Shown: positions 1 to 7,786 of the stretch, piece by piece | How the letters are laid out: each line of letters starts with the position of its first letter | Position numbering within the stretch: the stretch's first letter is position 1 | Source: Oscillatoriales cyanobacterium | Lineage (GTDB): Bacteria > Cyanobacteriota > Cyanobacteriia > Cyanobacteriales > Microcoleaceae | Assembly: GCA_004292955.1 (NCBI GenBank) | Contig: RDXX01000009.1 | Coordinates: 310,001-374,000 of the forward strand | Reading direction: 5' to 3' | DNA length: 64,000 bases | Position numbers and translations under genes: made by a program | The notes under the pieces: generated by a model | Told to the model about the DNA's origin: nothing | The model's database searches: none | Seen by the model: the letters and a program-made list of their open reading frames with translations, nothing else

Positions 1-320
1 AAAAATCCGCACTAATTGCACCGTAAGGGCTTTGTTCCAGATAAGTCTGGCGCAAAGCAGACACATTTTCGCAGACAGCTAAAGAATCAGCTTGTAATCC
101 TCCCTCACCAGCCGGAATTAAGATGCGATTAGGATTATCTACGCCTGTAAGGTTACTTGTGAAAGGAACAACAATCACAGAATCGCTAAACTCGTTGCGG
201 ATGTCAGGAGAAACCACAACTACAGGTCTTTTTTTTTGTATCTCCTAACTGACGCAAAGCCCTTGAAAGATAAATCTCTCCTTGTCTGGGATAAGTTGTA
301 GTTATTGAATTAGAGTCCAT
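1..320 (-). pseudogene. MazF/PemK-like toxin, frameshifted and cut by window edge
   Basis: Reading leftward from the ATG at 318-320 gives an N-terminus with PRQGEIYLSRALRQLGD, typical of MazF/PemK endoribonuclease toxins. The frame then meets a run of nine A (minus strand; T at 218-226) and soon stops. If one base of that run is skipped, the protein continues as KKRPVVVVSPDIRNEF, VIVVPFTSNL and RILIPAGEGGLQADS to the window edge, which matches the rest of the MazF core. The ATG overlaps the end of the upstream antitoxin gene by 11 nt, the usual toxin-antitoxin arrangement. MazF family members cleave RNA at short sequences. The gene is either inactivated, mis-sequenced at a homopolymer, or rescued by slippage on A9; the sequence alone cannot decide. 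Confidence 0.7.
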
Positions 321-564
321 CGGCGTTCCATGCTTCCTCTATCTGTTCTTCTACAAAATCAAACCACTCTTTTTCATCCTGAATATCTTCTTGACTGCGG
401 TTGAGATAAAATTTCCGCAATTTATCTTCTATTTGCTTGGCGTACCAGAGACGGAGAGCTTGTTCGATCGCCTCCGTCCAATTATCGGTAAGCTGGTCTA
501 TTTTATCAGCAAACTCGGCATCAAGGGCGACCAACACTTCTCGCTTTTGAGTAGAATTTGACAC
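310..564 (-). CDS. MazE/RHH-like antitoxin of a MazF pair
   Basis: An 84-residue acidic protein. I chose the GTG start at 562-564 because a GGAG ribosome-binding site lies about 7 nt upstream; a longer reading without such a site adds an unlikely hydrophobic leader. The N-terminal part (REVLVALDAEFADKIDQL, then TEAIEQALRLWY) fits a short strand followed by two helices, as in ribbon-helix-helix DNA-binding antitoxins. The C-terminal half is strongly acidic (QEDIQDEKEWFDFVEEQIEEAW), as expected for a segment that wraps a basic toxin. Its stop overlaps the ATG of the MazF-like gene by 11 nt, so the two would be translationally coupled. The family assignment rests on context and general shape, not on a diagnostic motif. 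Confidence 0.65.
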   Translation of the reverse strand: MSNSTQKREVLVALDAEFADKIDQLTDNWTEAIEQALRLWYAKQIEDKLRKFYLNRSQEDIQDEKEWFDFVEEQIEEAWNADGL

Positions 565-668
565 GTTCGTTCTCCTTGCCAATTCAAATAAAAAAATGAC
601 TGCTAACTGTTGACTGGCGACTAATATCATTGGTTGTTAGTTATTGGTTATTAGCAGCATCACACGAG

Positions 669-716
669 TAACAAATAACAAATAACAAATAACAAATAAC
701 TAACAACTAACAACTG
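669..716. repeat. AACAAAT tandem heptamer tract
   Basis: Four to five tandem copies of a 7-nt unit (AACAAAT), followed by degenerate AACAACT units. It lies between the antitoxin gene and the end of the next minus-strand gene. This is one of many heptameric STRR-like tracts in the window. Confidence 0.75.
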
Positions 717-719
717 ACT

Positions 720-2360
720 TTAAAACATCGGCATCAACTGAAGTGGCCCAATTCCTAAGTCTTTAGGAGAAACCCAGCGCACCTCAAACAAAGCGACCAT
801 ATCCTTAAACTGAGGCTGACCGCGAGAAGCACCCATCAACCCTTTAGCAATCACCAAACCGCACCAACCGTTAGTTGATTTACAGCGGCGCTCCCACTTT
901 TTGCGAGCTTCCTGATGCACCGGGTCGTTTTCATTAAACTCGCCAAACAAATACAATTCCCCATTTTTTGTTTGCAAAATACCCAAGTCGTATTGCTCGT
1001 CTTGAAAAGGATCTTCGCCCGGATTAAAACAAATTGCCTTCACCCCTCCAGCTTCTTTCAAATCTTGAATCATAGTTTTAGCCTTGGGATTGGAAGTTTG
1101 AATCATCACTACAGGCAAACCATCCCCGGCGGTATTAATATCGACTTCTGCACCTTCGTGAAACTGGACACTTCCGCGTAGAAAATCTACCGTTTCCCAA
1201 GGTACGACACCCAGACTCAAGAATGAATTTTGCGGCACCAAATCGTCCCGCAGCCGTGGCATTTCAAATTCATCATCCTCATCGTCATCGTCATCGCCCA
1301 GCATCTGTAATAATTCGTCTGACACCTCAGGCATCGTCGAAACTTTAACCGATACCTGTTGAATTTCTCCATCAGACTGCGGAACAGGGATGCGGTAGCG
1401 ACTGTTGAGAGCGGGAAATGTGTCTGCTGCCAATTTCCGGCGGCCGTTGTGGAAAAAGCGGTGGAATGCTTCGAGAGCAACTAACATCGTCAGGGCTTCT
1501 TCTTCGTAAAGAATCGATCGCAATCCTTCTAAAGGATGCAGGTTGCCAAAATTCGGTTCAATTTCCGATGGAGGCAAATCGGCTAAATCAATTTCGTCAT
1601 CGTCATCCTCATCAAGCTCGCCGGCGCTTTCAAAGGTGAGAAACAAACAGTCTTGCCCTAAAAAAGCCTGTTCTAAATCTTCAAAAGAGTCATCGTTGAC
1701 AACTCGCTCTCGAAACCGCTTCAAGGATTCTAGAGATCGGTACAGCAAAACTCCGTAATCCATTCTCCCTTGGCCCAATACGGATACGTAGAGGCTGGCG
1801 ACATCCCACTGATTGATTTCAATAGATATAATTTGATGTTCGCTCAAAGTCCGCCACGGAGCATCGTGCCAAATTTGAGCGGCTTTTTCCATTAGCACTT
1901 CGGCGTACTCAGGCGGTAATTCGGGAGGCCGATTCACAGCGACCTCTTCCATGCCCCGAAAGATTTCATCAATTAAGGGCAATTCCGGTACGTAGTCAAT
2001 GGAAATACCTAAATCTTGAAGTATTCCCCGCAGGTAAAATTGAATTTCTCGATTTTTGACTACGATTTTTTGGGGGCGGACTGCGGGGGCCGGACTTTGG
2101 GGATGTTCCATTGCCCGCAGGAGAGCGCGGACGATCGCCTCTGGGCCCGCATCTGGGCCTACCATGTCCATTGCTCTGACGATGCCTTCAGAGCCGTCCA
2201 CCCAGAGAATACACTCGCCACCAGCTTCTGGATCGTCGTCGTCCTCTAGCATCATGTGCGAGTCAGCATTTGATAACGGTCGGCGGTCGCCCTCCCACAC
2301 GCTGGGAATTTGAGGTAAGTTTTGTAGCCGACGAAGAGTAGAGCGATTCAGCGCTGCCAT
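720..2360 (-). CDS. Conserved acidic cyanobacterial protein (DUF6930-like)
   Basis: A 546-residue cytoplasmic protein if started at the ATG at 2358-2360 (MAALNRSTLRRLQNL); a GTG 13 codons upstream is also possible. There is no signal peptide or membrane segment. Acidic runs are conspicuous: LEDDDDPEAGG near the N-terminus, ELDEDDDDEIDLADL in the middle and GDDDDDEDDEFEMPRL further on. The C-terminal third (from about FLSLGVVPWETVDFLRG) looks like a compact alpha/beta domain with many aromatic residues. I recognise it as a conserved cyanobacterial hypothetical, probably of the DUF6930 group, but that label is from memory. I see no catalytic motif and propose no function. A long STRR block follows its 5' end. 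Confidence 0.6.
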   Translation of the reverse strand: MAALNRSTLRRLQNLPQIPSVWEGDRRPLSNADSHMMLEDDDDPEAGGECILWVDGSEGIVRAMDMVGPDAGPEAIVRALLRAMEHPQSPAPAVRPQKIVVKNREIQFYLRGILQDLGISIDYVPELPLIDEIFRGMEEVAVNRPPELPPEYAEVLMEKAAQIWHDAPWRTLSEHQIISIEINQWDVASLYVSVLGQGRMDYGVLLYRSLESLKRFRERVVNDDSFEDLEQAFLGQDCLFLTFESAGELDEDDDDEIDLADLPPSEIEPNFGNLHPLEGLRSILYEEEALTMLVALEAFHRFFHNGRRKLAADTFPALNSRYRIPVPQSDGEIQQVSVKVSTMPEVSDELLQMLGDDDDDEDDEFEMPRLRDDLVPQNSFLSLGVVPWETVDFLRGSVQFHEGAEVDINTAGDGLPVVMIQTSNPKAKTMIQDLKEAGGVKAICFNPGEDPFQDEQYDLGILQTKNGELYLFGEFNENDPVHQEARKKWERRCKSTNGWCGLVIAKGLMGASRGQPQFKDMVALFEVRWVSPKDLGIGPLQLMPMF

Positions 2361-2513
2361 AGAGTAAGCCCGTTGGGTGAAGCATTGTTGCGGTGCCACA
2401 AAGGGTCAACCGCTGCTTCTCAATCATAAACCCTATAGGGGGAGAGGACATCAAGCTTGGAAATGAGGTCTCACCGTAATTAAAAATTTCCGGCTAAAAA
2501 TTCTGCCTTCAAC

Positions 2514-2632
2514 GTTCAGTTGACAGTTGACAGTTGACAGTTGACAGTTGACTCCGAAAGCAGTTGGCAGTTGGCAGTTGGCAGTTGGCAGTTGGCAGTT
2601 GGCAGTTGGCAGTTGGCAGTTGGCAGTTGGCA
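2514..2632. repeat. STRR block: CAGTTGA then CAGTTGG heptamers
   Basis: Two adjacent heptamer arrays: about five CAGTTGA units (2517-2551), then about ten CAGTTGG units (2561-2632). They differ by one base per unit. This matches the short tandemly repeated repetitive sequences known from filamentous cyanobacteria. Confidence 0.9.
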
Positions 2633-2722
2633 GGAAAGTAGGTGACTGACTGATGACTGATACTGATAACGTTCGCTCTTCGGGGACGCTCGCACTAATT
2701 AATGACTGATGACTAATGACTT

Positions 2723-2768
2723 CTTCCCTCTTCCTTCTTCCCTCTTCCTTCTTCCTTCTTCCTTCCCT
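2723..2768. repeat. CTTCCTT/CTTCCCT heptamer tract
   Basis: A pyrimidine-only tandem of 7-nt units (CTTCCCT, CTTCCTT) just upstream of the Fe-S carrier gene. A TACAAT hexamer, a possible -10 element, follows at about 2769-2775. Confidence 0.7.
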
Positions 2769-2829
2769 GTACAATGGAGGTATAAGATTAAACTCTTAAC
2801 ATTCGACAGTCTCAGGAGTTCGACAGATT

Positions 2830-3183
2830 ATGACTCAAGCGATTTCCCAACAGCGGGGCATTCAAATGACGGACTCTGCTGTTCGTCAAGTTTTAGCTCT
2901 TCGAGAAAAACAAGGTAAAGACCTCTGCTTGCGCGTAGGGGTGCGGCAGGGCGGCTGTTCTGGTATGTCTTACGTGATGGATTTCGCAGACCCCAGCACT
3001 GTGAAATCTGACGATGAAGTGTTCGACTACGAGGGTTTTCAGGTAGTGTGCGATCGCAAGAGCATTCTTTATCTCTACGGTTTGGTGCTCGACTTCAGCG
3101 ATTCGATGATCGGCGGTGGCTTTAAGTTCACCAACCCCAACGCTACTCAAACTTGTGGCTGCGGCAGTTCTTTTTCTGCTTAA
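2830..3183 (+). CDS. sufA: A-type iron-sulfur cluster carrier (IscA/SufA/HesB family)
   Basis: A 117-residue protein of the usual length for A-type carriers, which hold and deliver Fe-S clusters to apoproteins in the cytoplasm. The three conserved cysteines are visible: Cys43 in GGCSGMSY, and Cys109 and Cys111 in the C-terminal CGCGSSF. The ITLTxxA-like start of the family appears as IQMTDSAVRQVLAL. An AGGAG sequence lies about 13 nt before the ATG. The gene stands alone on the plus strand, downstream of STRR tracts and upstream of a TPR gene. I use sufA for the family member usual in cyanobacteria; the IscA/SufA distinction cannot be made from one gene. A separate scaffold-like Nfu gene is at 58884-59123. 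Confidence 0.88.
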   Translation: MTQAISQQRGIQMTDSAVRQVLALREKQGKDLCLRVGVRQGGCSGMSYVMDFADPSTVKSDDEVFDYEGFQVVCDRKSILYLYGLVLDFSDSMIGGGFKFTNPNATQTCGCGSSFSA

Positions 3184-3342
3184 ATGGGAAAATTGCTTGG
3201 GGCATGGGTATGGGCATTGGTAATTGGTCTCCAGCTAATTGCTGACAATCGCGATCGACAATTAGCCTCGGATGCGCTTCCTTTGTCCCGCACCCCATGC
3301 TTTCGAGCAATCTAAAATCTAAAATCCAAAATCCAAAATCGA

Positions 3343-3759
3343 ATGACCCCTGAAGAAATGTTTAAAGACGGTTTCGATCGCTACCAAGCTGGCGAAGCCC
3401 CTGCTAATCTGATCCCCGTGTTCAAAGAATTGTGCGAGAAATCTCCCAAAAATGGCAATGCCTGGGCTAGCCTCGCGTGGCTCTACCTTTTGGAAAATAA
3501 ACCCGGATCGGCTCAAAAAGCAGCGAAAACAGCGGTTAAATTGAACCCTCACGACGCCCAAGCTCGCATCAACCTAGCAGTCGCGATTCTGGATCTCAAA
3601 GAAAAAGGGGTGCGCCCCCACGTAGAAGTTGCTCAGCAACTCCTGATGGCTTCCGAAGAGTTGTTAGAGGAAGTTACAAAAAATTTTGAAGAAGGATTAA
3701 GCCGCAAACCGGACTGGAAGAGTCTCGCCCGCGTGAAACAGTGGCTTCTGGAAGCGTAA
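3343..3759 (+). CDS. Small TPR-repeat protein
   Basis: A 138-residue soluble protein built of helical repeats. The clearest tetratricopeptide units are NGNAWASLAWLYLLENKPGSAQKAAKTAVKLNP and the following DAQARINLAVAILDL, with the usual spacing of Trp/Ala/Leu/Pro positions. The C-terminus (KPDWKSLARVKQWLLEA) ends in another amphipathic helix. There is no signal peptide. TPR proteins mediate protein-protein contacts; the partner is not evident. The start ATG at 3343 directly follows an AAATCTA/AAATCCA heptamer tract, and no strong ribosome-binding site is visible. The gene lies 160 nt after the A-type carrier on the same strand, too far to assume co-transcription. Confidence 0.7.
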   Translation: MTPEEMFKDGFDRYQAGEAPANLIPVFKELCEKSPKNGNAWASLAWLYLLENKPGSAQKAAKTAVKLNPHDAQARINLAVAILDLKEKGVRPHVEVAQQLLMASEELLEEVTKNFEEGLSRKPDWKSLARVKQWLLEA

Positions 3760-3957
3760 GCCCCCAAACAATGTCGATTTGGGGGTGGGGATCAAGGAAA
3801 TCGGGTTTGTGGTTTATTACGATCTCGTAATAAATCAATAAATAACTTTATGGAAAACTCAGGAAGTCAGTGCTAGTATTTGAAAACTTAGACGATCGAC
3901 AAACCGGCACAGCGGTTTTCAGACTTGACTACCATAAATACTAGGAGTTGTAAGAAC

Positions 3958-4155
3958 ATGAGCACTGACAGCCACGTTAACATCAAACCAGCAACCCGCA
4001 ACCACAAAGGTTTCTTTATTCAGCCTGCTTCTTACAAATTGATGAGCATCGATAAATCCGGCTGGGCCTTGATTTGCATGGACAAAGCAGTTTGTCATTA
4101 TGTAGATCCTGATGACTTGCAATTGCCGAATAAGTCGGGAATGTCTGAAGGTTAA
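3958..4155 (+). CDS. Small conserved hypothetical protein (65 aa)
   Basis: The ATG at 3958 is preceded by TAGGAGTTGTAAGAAC, giving an AGGAG about 10 nt upstream, so I prefer it to an in-frame start 11 codons earlier. The 65-residue product (MSTDSHVNIKPATRNHKGFF, then a stretch with GWALICMDKAVCHYVDPDDL) has no membrane segment. It resembles small cyanobacterial proteins of unknown function. A strong hairpin with a T9 tract follows 41 nt after the stop, which supports a short monocistronic transcript and argues that this is a real gene. Confidence 0.6.
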   Translation: MSTDSHVNIKPATRNHKGFFIQPASYKLMSIDKSGWALICMDKAVCHYVDPDDLQLPNKSGMSEG

Positions 4156-4196
4156 TCCAGAAGTTTTGAGAGACATTAAAATGCTTTATTTGAGTA

Positions 4197-4231
4197 GCTG
4201 CCCTCCCTGGAGAGGCAGCAACTTTTTTTTT
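4197..4231 (+). terminator. Rho-independent terminator
   Basis: A hairpin with GCTGCC (4197-4202) pairing with GGCAGC (4214-4219), reinforced by CTCC/GGAG in the loop, followed by nine T (4223-4231). It sits 41 nt after the stop of the 65-aa gene. Confidence 0.85.
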
Positions 4232-4270
4232 GTCAGTTGTCAGTTGTCAGTTGTCAGTTGTCAGTTGTCA
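4232..4270. repeat. STRR, TCAGTTG heptamers
   Basis: Five tandem copies of TCAGTTG directly after the terminator T tract. Confidence 0.85.
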
Positions 4271-4316
4271 TTAGTCCTGCCGTCGGGCAGTCATCAGTCA
4301 TCAGTCAGAAGTGTAC

Positions 4317-4449
4317 TAGATCTAACCCAATACAGTTCACTTAAGACAGTACACCAGGAAAAACGATTTGACAAACAGACCCTGCGATTGCTTCGCGAAG
4401 ACGCTCGCAATGACAAAAAACGTTAAGTAAACCGTATTGAGATCTAACC
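4317..4449. mobile_element. MITE-like element with ~27-bp terminal inverted repeats
   Basis: The left end (4317-4345) reads TAGATCTAACCCAATACAGT then TCACTTAAG. The reverse complement of the right end (4421-4449) reads TAGATCTCAATACGGT then TTACTTAAC. They match except for a 3-base gap and a few substitutions. The 75-bp interior has no coding potential but carries a GCGATTGCTTCG...CGCAATGACA motif that recurs near 31580. The size (133 bp) and TIRs fit a miniature inverted-repeat transposable element. No transposase is present. Confidence 0.6.
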
Positions 4450-4508
4450 AATGTAAGGAAGTTCGGCAACGGGTTGTGTAGCGGATGTAACGGATAGAAT
4501 TCCCAATA

Positions 4509-4632
4509 ACCGATTACCGATTACCGATTACCGATTACCAATTACCAATTACCAATTACCAATTACCAATTACCAATTACCAATTACCAATTCCCAATTC
4601 CCGATTACCAATTACCAATTCCCAATTCCCCA
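4509..4632. repeat. ACCGATT/ACCAATT heptamer array
   Basis: About seventeen tandem 7-nt units, first ACCGATT, then mostly ACCAATT, with some CCCAATT variants near the end. The phase is constant at 7 nt throughout. Confidence 0.9.
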
Positions 4633-4676
4633 TCGCCTAATTGCTAGATTTGATAGAAAAATTACAAATTACCGAT

Positions 4677-4780
4677 TACCAAGAATAATGGGTTTAAAGC
4701 CTCCTCGTTCGAGGAGGAAATAAAACAAAATTATTCACTGTTTCAATCCTGTTCCTTCTAGGTAGAGGTCGATCTCAAAC
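4677..4780 (-). repeat. Composite hairpin repeat, copy 1
   Basis: Read on the minus strand it runs CCTCTACCTAGAAGGAACAG, then GATTGAAAC, a TTTTATTTC stretch, a CCTCCTCG/CGAGGAGG hairpin, then CTTTAAACCC and TTCTTGGTAAT. The same order of blocks occurs at 25431-25535 and 58601-58696. It lies inside a segment bounded by a 32-bp direct repeat (4622-4653 and 4815-4846). Confidence 0.7.
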
Positions 4781-4813
4781 TGTCAACTGTCAACTGTCAA
4801 CTGTCAACTGTTG
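4779..4813. repeat. STRR, TCAACTG heptamers
   Basis: Five tandem TCAACTG units abutting the composite repeat on one side and the 32-bp direct repeat at the end of the DUF3352 gene on the other. Confidence 0.85.
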
Positions 4814-4829
4814 ACCAATTCCCGATCGC

Positions 4830-6461
4830 CTAATTGCTAGATTTGAAGGCAAAAAGCAGATCGAGCTGAGCAGTTGTCGGTTCTGTCGAAGTTGTGGCTA
4901 CGCTGACTCCTCGGAGAGAATTGAGCACTTCAGCAACGGGCGGCGAAACTAAATTGGGCTGTACAGCGAGCAAATAACGGTTCGCCCATGACATGGTTTT
5001 TTCCATATCTATATAAAAGTAACCTTGGTTCGCCTGCGGTACAGCAGTGGCGATCGCCTGAAAACTCGGACTGCTGCTTAATGGTTGCGGTGGCGCTGTG
5101 GTGATGACATCAACTAAAGGGCCGCCGAAGGCAACAAATACAGAATTTTCATTCAGCCAACCGTGCCCGAATAAGGTTCCTTGTTGCGGTATTTGCCACT
5201 CTGTAACCTCTTTTCCCTGGACTTGTCTGGGGGCGACGCTGACTGTAGGATTGCTTTTGGCGATCGCATCGAGTTTTTTGAGGGTTGCTTCGGCTGCGGG
5301 GCGATCGCTCGTTTCAAAAATCATCGCCGCCCCCATCCCCAACTGAGACAAAATACCTTGATCCGAACCGATCGCCCCGATCGCAAATTCCCCATTCATC
5401 CAGCCAAAAACATCACGATCGGCATCCAAATCCAAGCGTTTAAAACTACTTCTCACCTGCTGAATGCCCCTGTCAACTTCCGGGCTATCTTTTGCCTCTG
5501 CCGTCGCCTGCAACCAAATGCGATCGAGTCCCTTACCCCCTACTAAAGCAATGGTTTCACCGGGAAATCTGGGCAACAATTTCGATCCGACTGGCGGCTT
5601 TTGCTGTCCGAATTTAGGATCTAACCGAGCGATAGTTTTCACCCTCAATCCCGAACTGTCGGCCCCTATTCCCGCTACCAAAGACTTGACTTGTTTAAAC
5701 TGTGAAAGCACTGTCGAAGGCAATTGAAAATCATCGGGCAAATTAGTTTTTAATTGCTCGATTGCAGCAGGATAATCAGCAATGTAAATAGTTGCGATCG
5801 GATTCGGTACGCCAGCACTCTCTGCAAAAAACTTAGTTGTACTCTTTTCGGTGGCGAGGGAGGGCTGTCCTTTAAAAGTATCGATCGCCATTTCCACAGG
5901 CTTTCTCAAAGGAGCCATCACTAATTGATCGTCCAACAAAGCCACACTGTAGCGCTTGCCCGTTGGCTCTGCAATCTCAGAAATTTTAACTCCTTTATAC
6001 TCAGTTTCTTGAGTTGTGGCACCTTCCTGAGATTTTAATTTATTAGCAAAATTCCAAGCACTAATTTTATTTTTGACACTGACTACAACGAGCAGTTTAG
6101 GAGGCTCTGTTTTAGCGGTAGCATCTGGGGGTAACAAAGCCACCATCACGCCCCCCAGCCAGGGCTTTAAGTCTCTCTCAAAGTCGATTTGAGTGCCTGC
6201 CAAGCTTTGTTCTTGAAAGGCCTTCAAACCCGCACCGACCAACTTTTGAGCGCCCGGGGTGCCGAATTGCTGCAACTGTGACAGTGCTTGGGGATTGGGG
6301 GAGATGAAGGCGGCCATCATTGCTTCGTCGGGTACAACTTTGGCGCTGTCTTGGGGGTTGGAGACTTGTTGGCTCAAACCGTGGAAGTAAAGGTACACCG
6401 CGGCGCTACCTGCTGCAATGATGGCGGCAGCAATTAGAAGCTTTGGTTTTTTTGCAGGCAT
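4830..6461 (-). CDS. DUF3352 family membrane-anchored protein
   Basis: A 543-residue protein with one N-terminal hydrophobic segment after a lysine-rich start (MPAKKPKLLIAAAIIAAGSA), so probably anchored with the bulk outside the cytoplasm. The body begins VVPDEAMMAAFISPNPQALSQL, typical of cyanobacterial DUF3352 proteins, and runs through repeated alpha/beta segments such as LLVVVSVKNK, KRYSVALLDDQLVMAP and TIALVGGKGLDRIWLQA. No catalytic signature is visible and the function of the family is unknown. The last codons and stop (4830-4846) are part of a 32-bp sequence that is repeated at 4622-4653. The gene is transcribed divergently from the epimerase-like gene at 6611, with about 150 nt between starts. 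Confidence 0.8.
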   Translation of the reverse strand: MPAKKPKLLIAAAIIAAGSAAVYLYFHGLSQQVSNPQDSAKVVPDEAMMAAFISPNPQALSQLQQFGTPGAQKLVGAGLKAFQEQSLAGTQIDFERDLKPWLGGVMVALLPPDATAKTEPPKLLVVVSVKNKISAWNFANKLKSQEGATTQETEYKGVKISEIAEPTGKRYSVALLDDQLVMAPLRKPVEMAIDTFKGQPSLATEKSTTKFFAESAGVPNPIATIYIADYPAAIEQLKTNLPDDFQLPSTVLSQFKQVKSLVAGIGADSSGLRVKTIARLDPKFGQQKPPVGSKLLPRFPGETIALVGGKGLDRIWLQATAEAKDSPEVDRGIQQVRSSFKRLDLDADRDVFGWMNGEFAIGAIGSDQGILSQLGMGAAMIFETSDRPAAEATLKKLDAIAKSNPTVSVAPRQVQGKEVTEWQIPQQGTLFGHGWLNENSVFVAFGGPLVDVITTAPPQPLSSSPSFQAIATAVPQANQGYFYIDMEKTMSWANRYLLAVQPNLVSPPVAEVLNSLRGVSVATTSTEPTTAQLDLLFAFKSSN

Positions 6462-6610
6462 TGTTTTCGATCCTAGCGTCCTTTATCAGTTTAATGAAAA
6501 TCCACTGGGCTTGTGGGGAGCCGATCGAACTAGCTATTTATTTTTATAGAATTTAAAACGGGTTTGGGCGATCGTGTAAACTGCTGTTGAGATGAAGTGC
6601 GGGAAGAAAT

Positions 6611-7537
6611 ATGAAAGTAGCGATCGCGGGAGCAACGGGATTTGTAGGTAGCCGGCTGGTGGAGAAGCTGCAAGCAGCCGGACATCAAGTGGTGGTTTTG
6701 AGTAGAGATGCGGCGAAAGCTGGGCGAGTTTTCCCAGCTTCGGCTTATCCGAATTTGGAAGTTGTCGCCTACACTCCGGCGGAGTCTGGTGATTGGCAAA
6801 ATTCGATCGCGGGCTGCGACGCTGTGGTTAATTTAGCTGGGGTGCCGATTGCGGAGGAAAGGTGGACGGAGGCGCGCCAGCAAGCGATTCTCGACAGTCG
6901 CAGATTGACGACGGCAAAATTGGTAGAGGCGATCGTCAATGCTAATCCTAAACCATCGGTGTTTGTGAGCGCATCGGCGATCGGCTATTACGGAACCAGC
7001 GAAACCGCTGAGTTTGACGAAAGCAGCCCTGCGGGAAACGATTTTTTAGCAGCAGTTTGCAAAGACTGGGAAGCTGCGGCCCAACCTGCCAAAAATGCAG
7101 GCACAAGGCTAGCAATTTTGCGGCTGGGAATAGTTTTGGGAATGGGAGGCGCGCTAGCAAAAATGCTGCCACCTTTTAAACTATTTGCAGGCGGCCCAAT
7201 TGGCACAGGAAAACAGTGGTTTTCTTGGATTCACCGCGAGGATGTGGTTGATTTAATTTTGTATTCTTTGCAAAATTCGCAAGTTCAAGGCGTTTTGAAT
7301 GCGACAGCACCGAATCCAGTGCGGATGAATGAATTGTGCCAAACTTTAGGGGAAGTTTTAAGTCGGCCTTCTTGGTTGCCGGTGCCAGGTTTTGCTTTAG
7401 AAATGCTGTTGGGAGACGGCGCTAAAGTTGTTTTGGAAGGGCAGAAAGTTTTGCCGAAACAAACTTTGGCTAGCGGTTTTCAATATCAGTATCCGATGCT
7501 GAAGTTGGCTCTAGAAGAGATTTTGGCTGGTAATTAA
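6611..7537 (+). CDS. TIGR01777-type SDR/epimerase-like protein (YfcH family)
   Basis: A 308-residue NAD(P)-binding Rossmann protein of the extended short-chain dehydrogenase type. The N-terminal MKVAIAGATGFVGSRL contains the dinucleotide glycine motif GATGFVG (residues 7-13). Residues around SASAIGYYG hold the SDR tyrosine, and GMGGALAKMLPPFKLFAGGP with WFSWIHREDVV is characteristic of the TIGR01777/YfcH group. A C-terminal DUF1731-like segment (PVRMNELCQTLG to YQYPMLKLALEEIL) completes the family length. Cyanobacterial and chloroplast homologues are known (the plant relative is linked to cell or plastid division), but the reaction is not established. The gene is monocistronic and divergent from the DUF3352 gene. 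Confidence 0.85.
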   Translation: MKVAIAGATGFVGSRLVEKLQAAGHQVVVLSRDAAKAGRVFPASAYPNLEVVAYTPAESGDWQNSIAGCDAVVNLAGVPIAEERWTEARQQAILDSRRLTTAKLVEAIVNANPKPSVFVSASAIGYYGTSETAEFDESSPAGNDFLAAVCKDWEAAAQPAKNAGTRLAILRLGIVLGMGGALAKMLPPFKLFAGGPIGTGKQWFSWIHREDVVDLILYSLQNSQVQGVLNATAPNPVRMNELCQTLGEVLSRPSWLPVPGFALEMLLGDGAKVVLEGQKVLPKQTLASGFQYQYPMLKLALEEILAGN

Positions 7538-7675
7538 ATCCTGCATTTTTAGATATCCCTCGTTCCCCGGCTCTTCTGCCTGGGAACGCATATCCAAAGG
7601 CTATGCCTCGTTCCTTCAAATAAATCATCCCACTCAACAATCAATCACATCAACTACCAACAATCGATTAATTCC

Positions 7676-7725
7676 AGTCGGTTTTAACCGACTTAAGCTA
7701 TGAGGCAGGGGTTTAAACCCCTGCC
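7676..7725. repeat. Two perfect palindromes
   Basis: AGTCGGTTTTAACCGACT (18 bp, 7676-7693) and, 10 bp on, a 22-bp palindrome at 7704-7725 centred on GGGGTTTAAACCCC. Both are dispersed cyanobacterial palindromes by appearance. A CTCGTTCCC...GGGAACG-type segment precedes them at about 7559-7616. Confidence 0.75.
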
Positions 7726-7786
7726 GGACTGCGGAACTGACGGACAGGCCGACTGAAATTTTACCAAAATAGAATCGGAATTTACT

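Noticed and set aside
2451-2774. A coding frame through the CAGTTGA/CAGTTGG block
   Set aside because: It translates heptamer repeats into a low-complexity string (repeated QLPTAN-type residues), with no ribosome-binding site.
4677-4780. A CRISPR repeat, because one block ends in GATTGAAAC and another in CTTTCAACC
   Set aside because: There is no array: the three copies are far apart and share the would-be spacer as well as the repeat. No cas gene is present.
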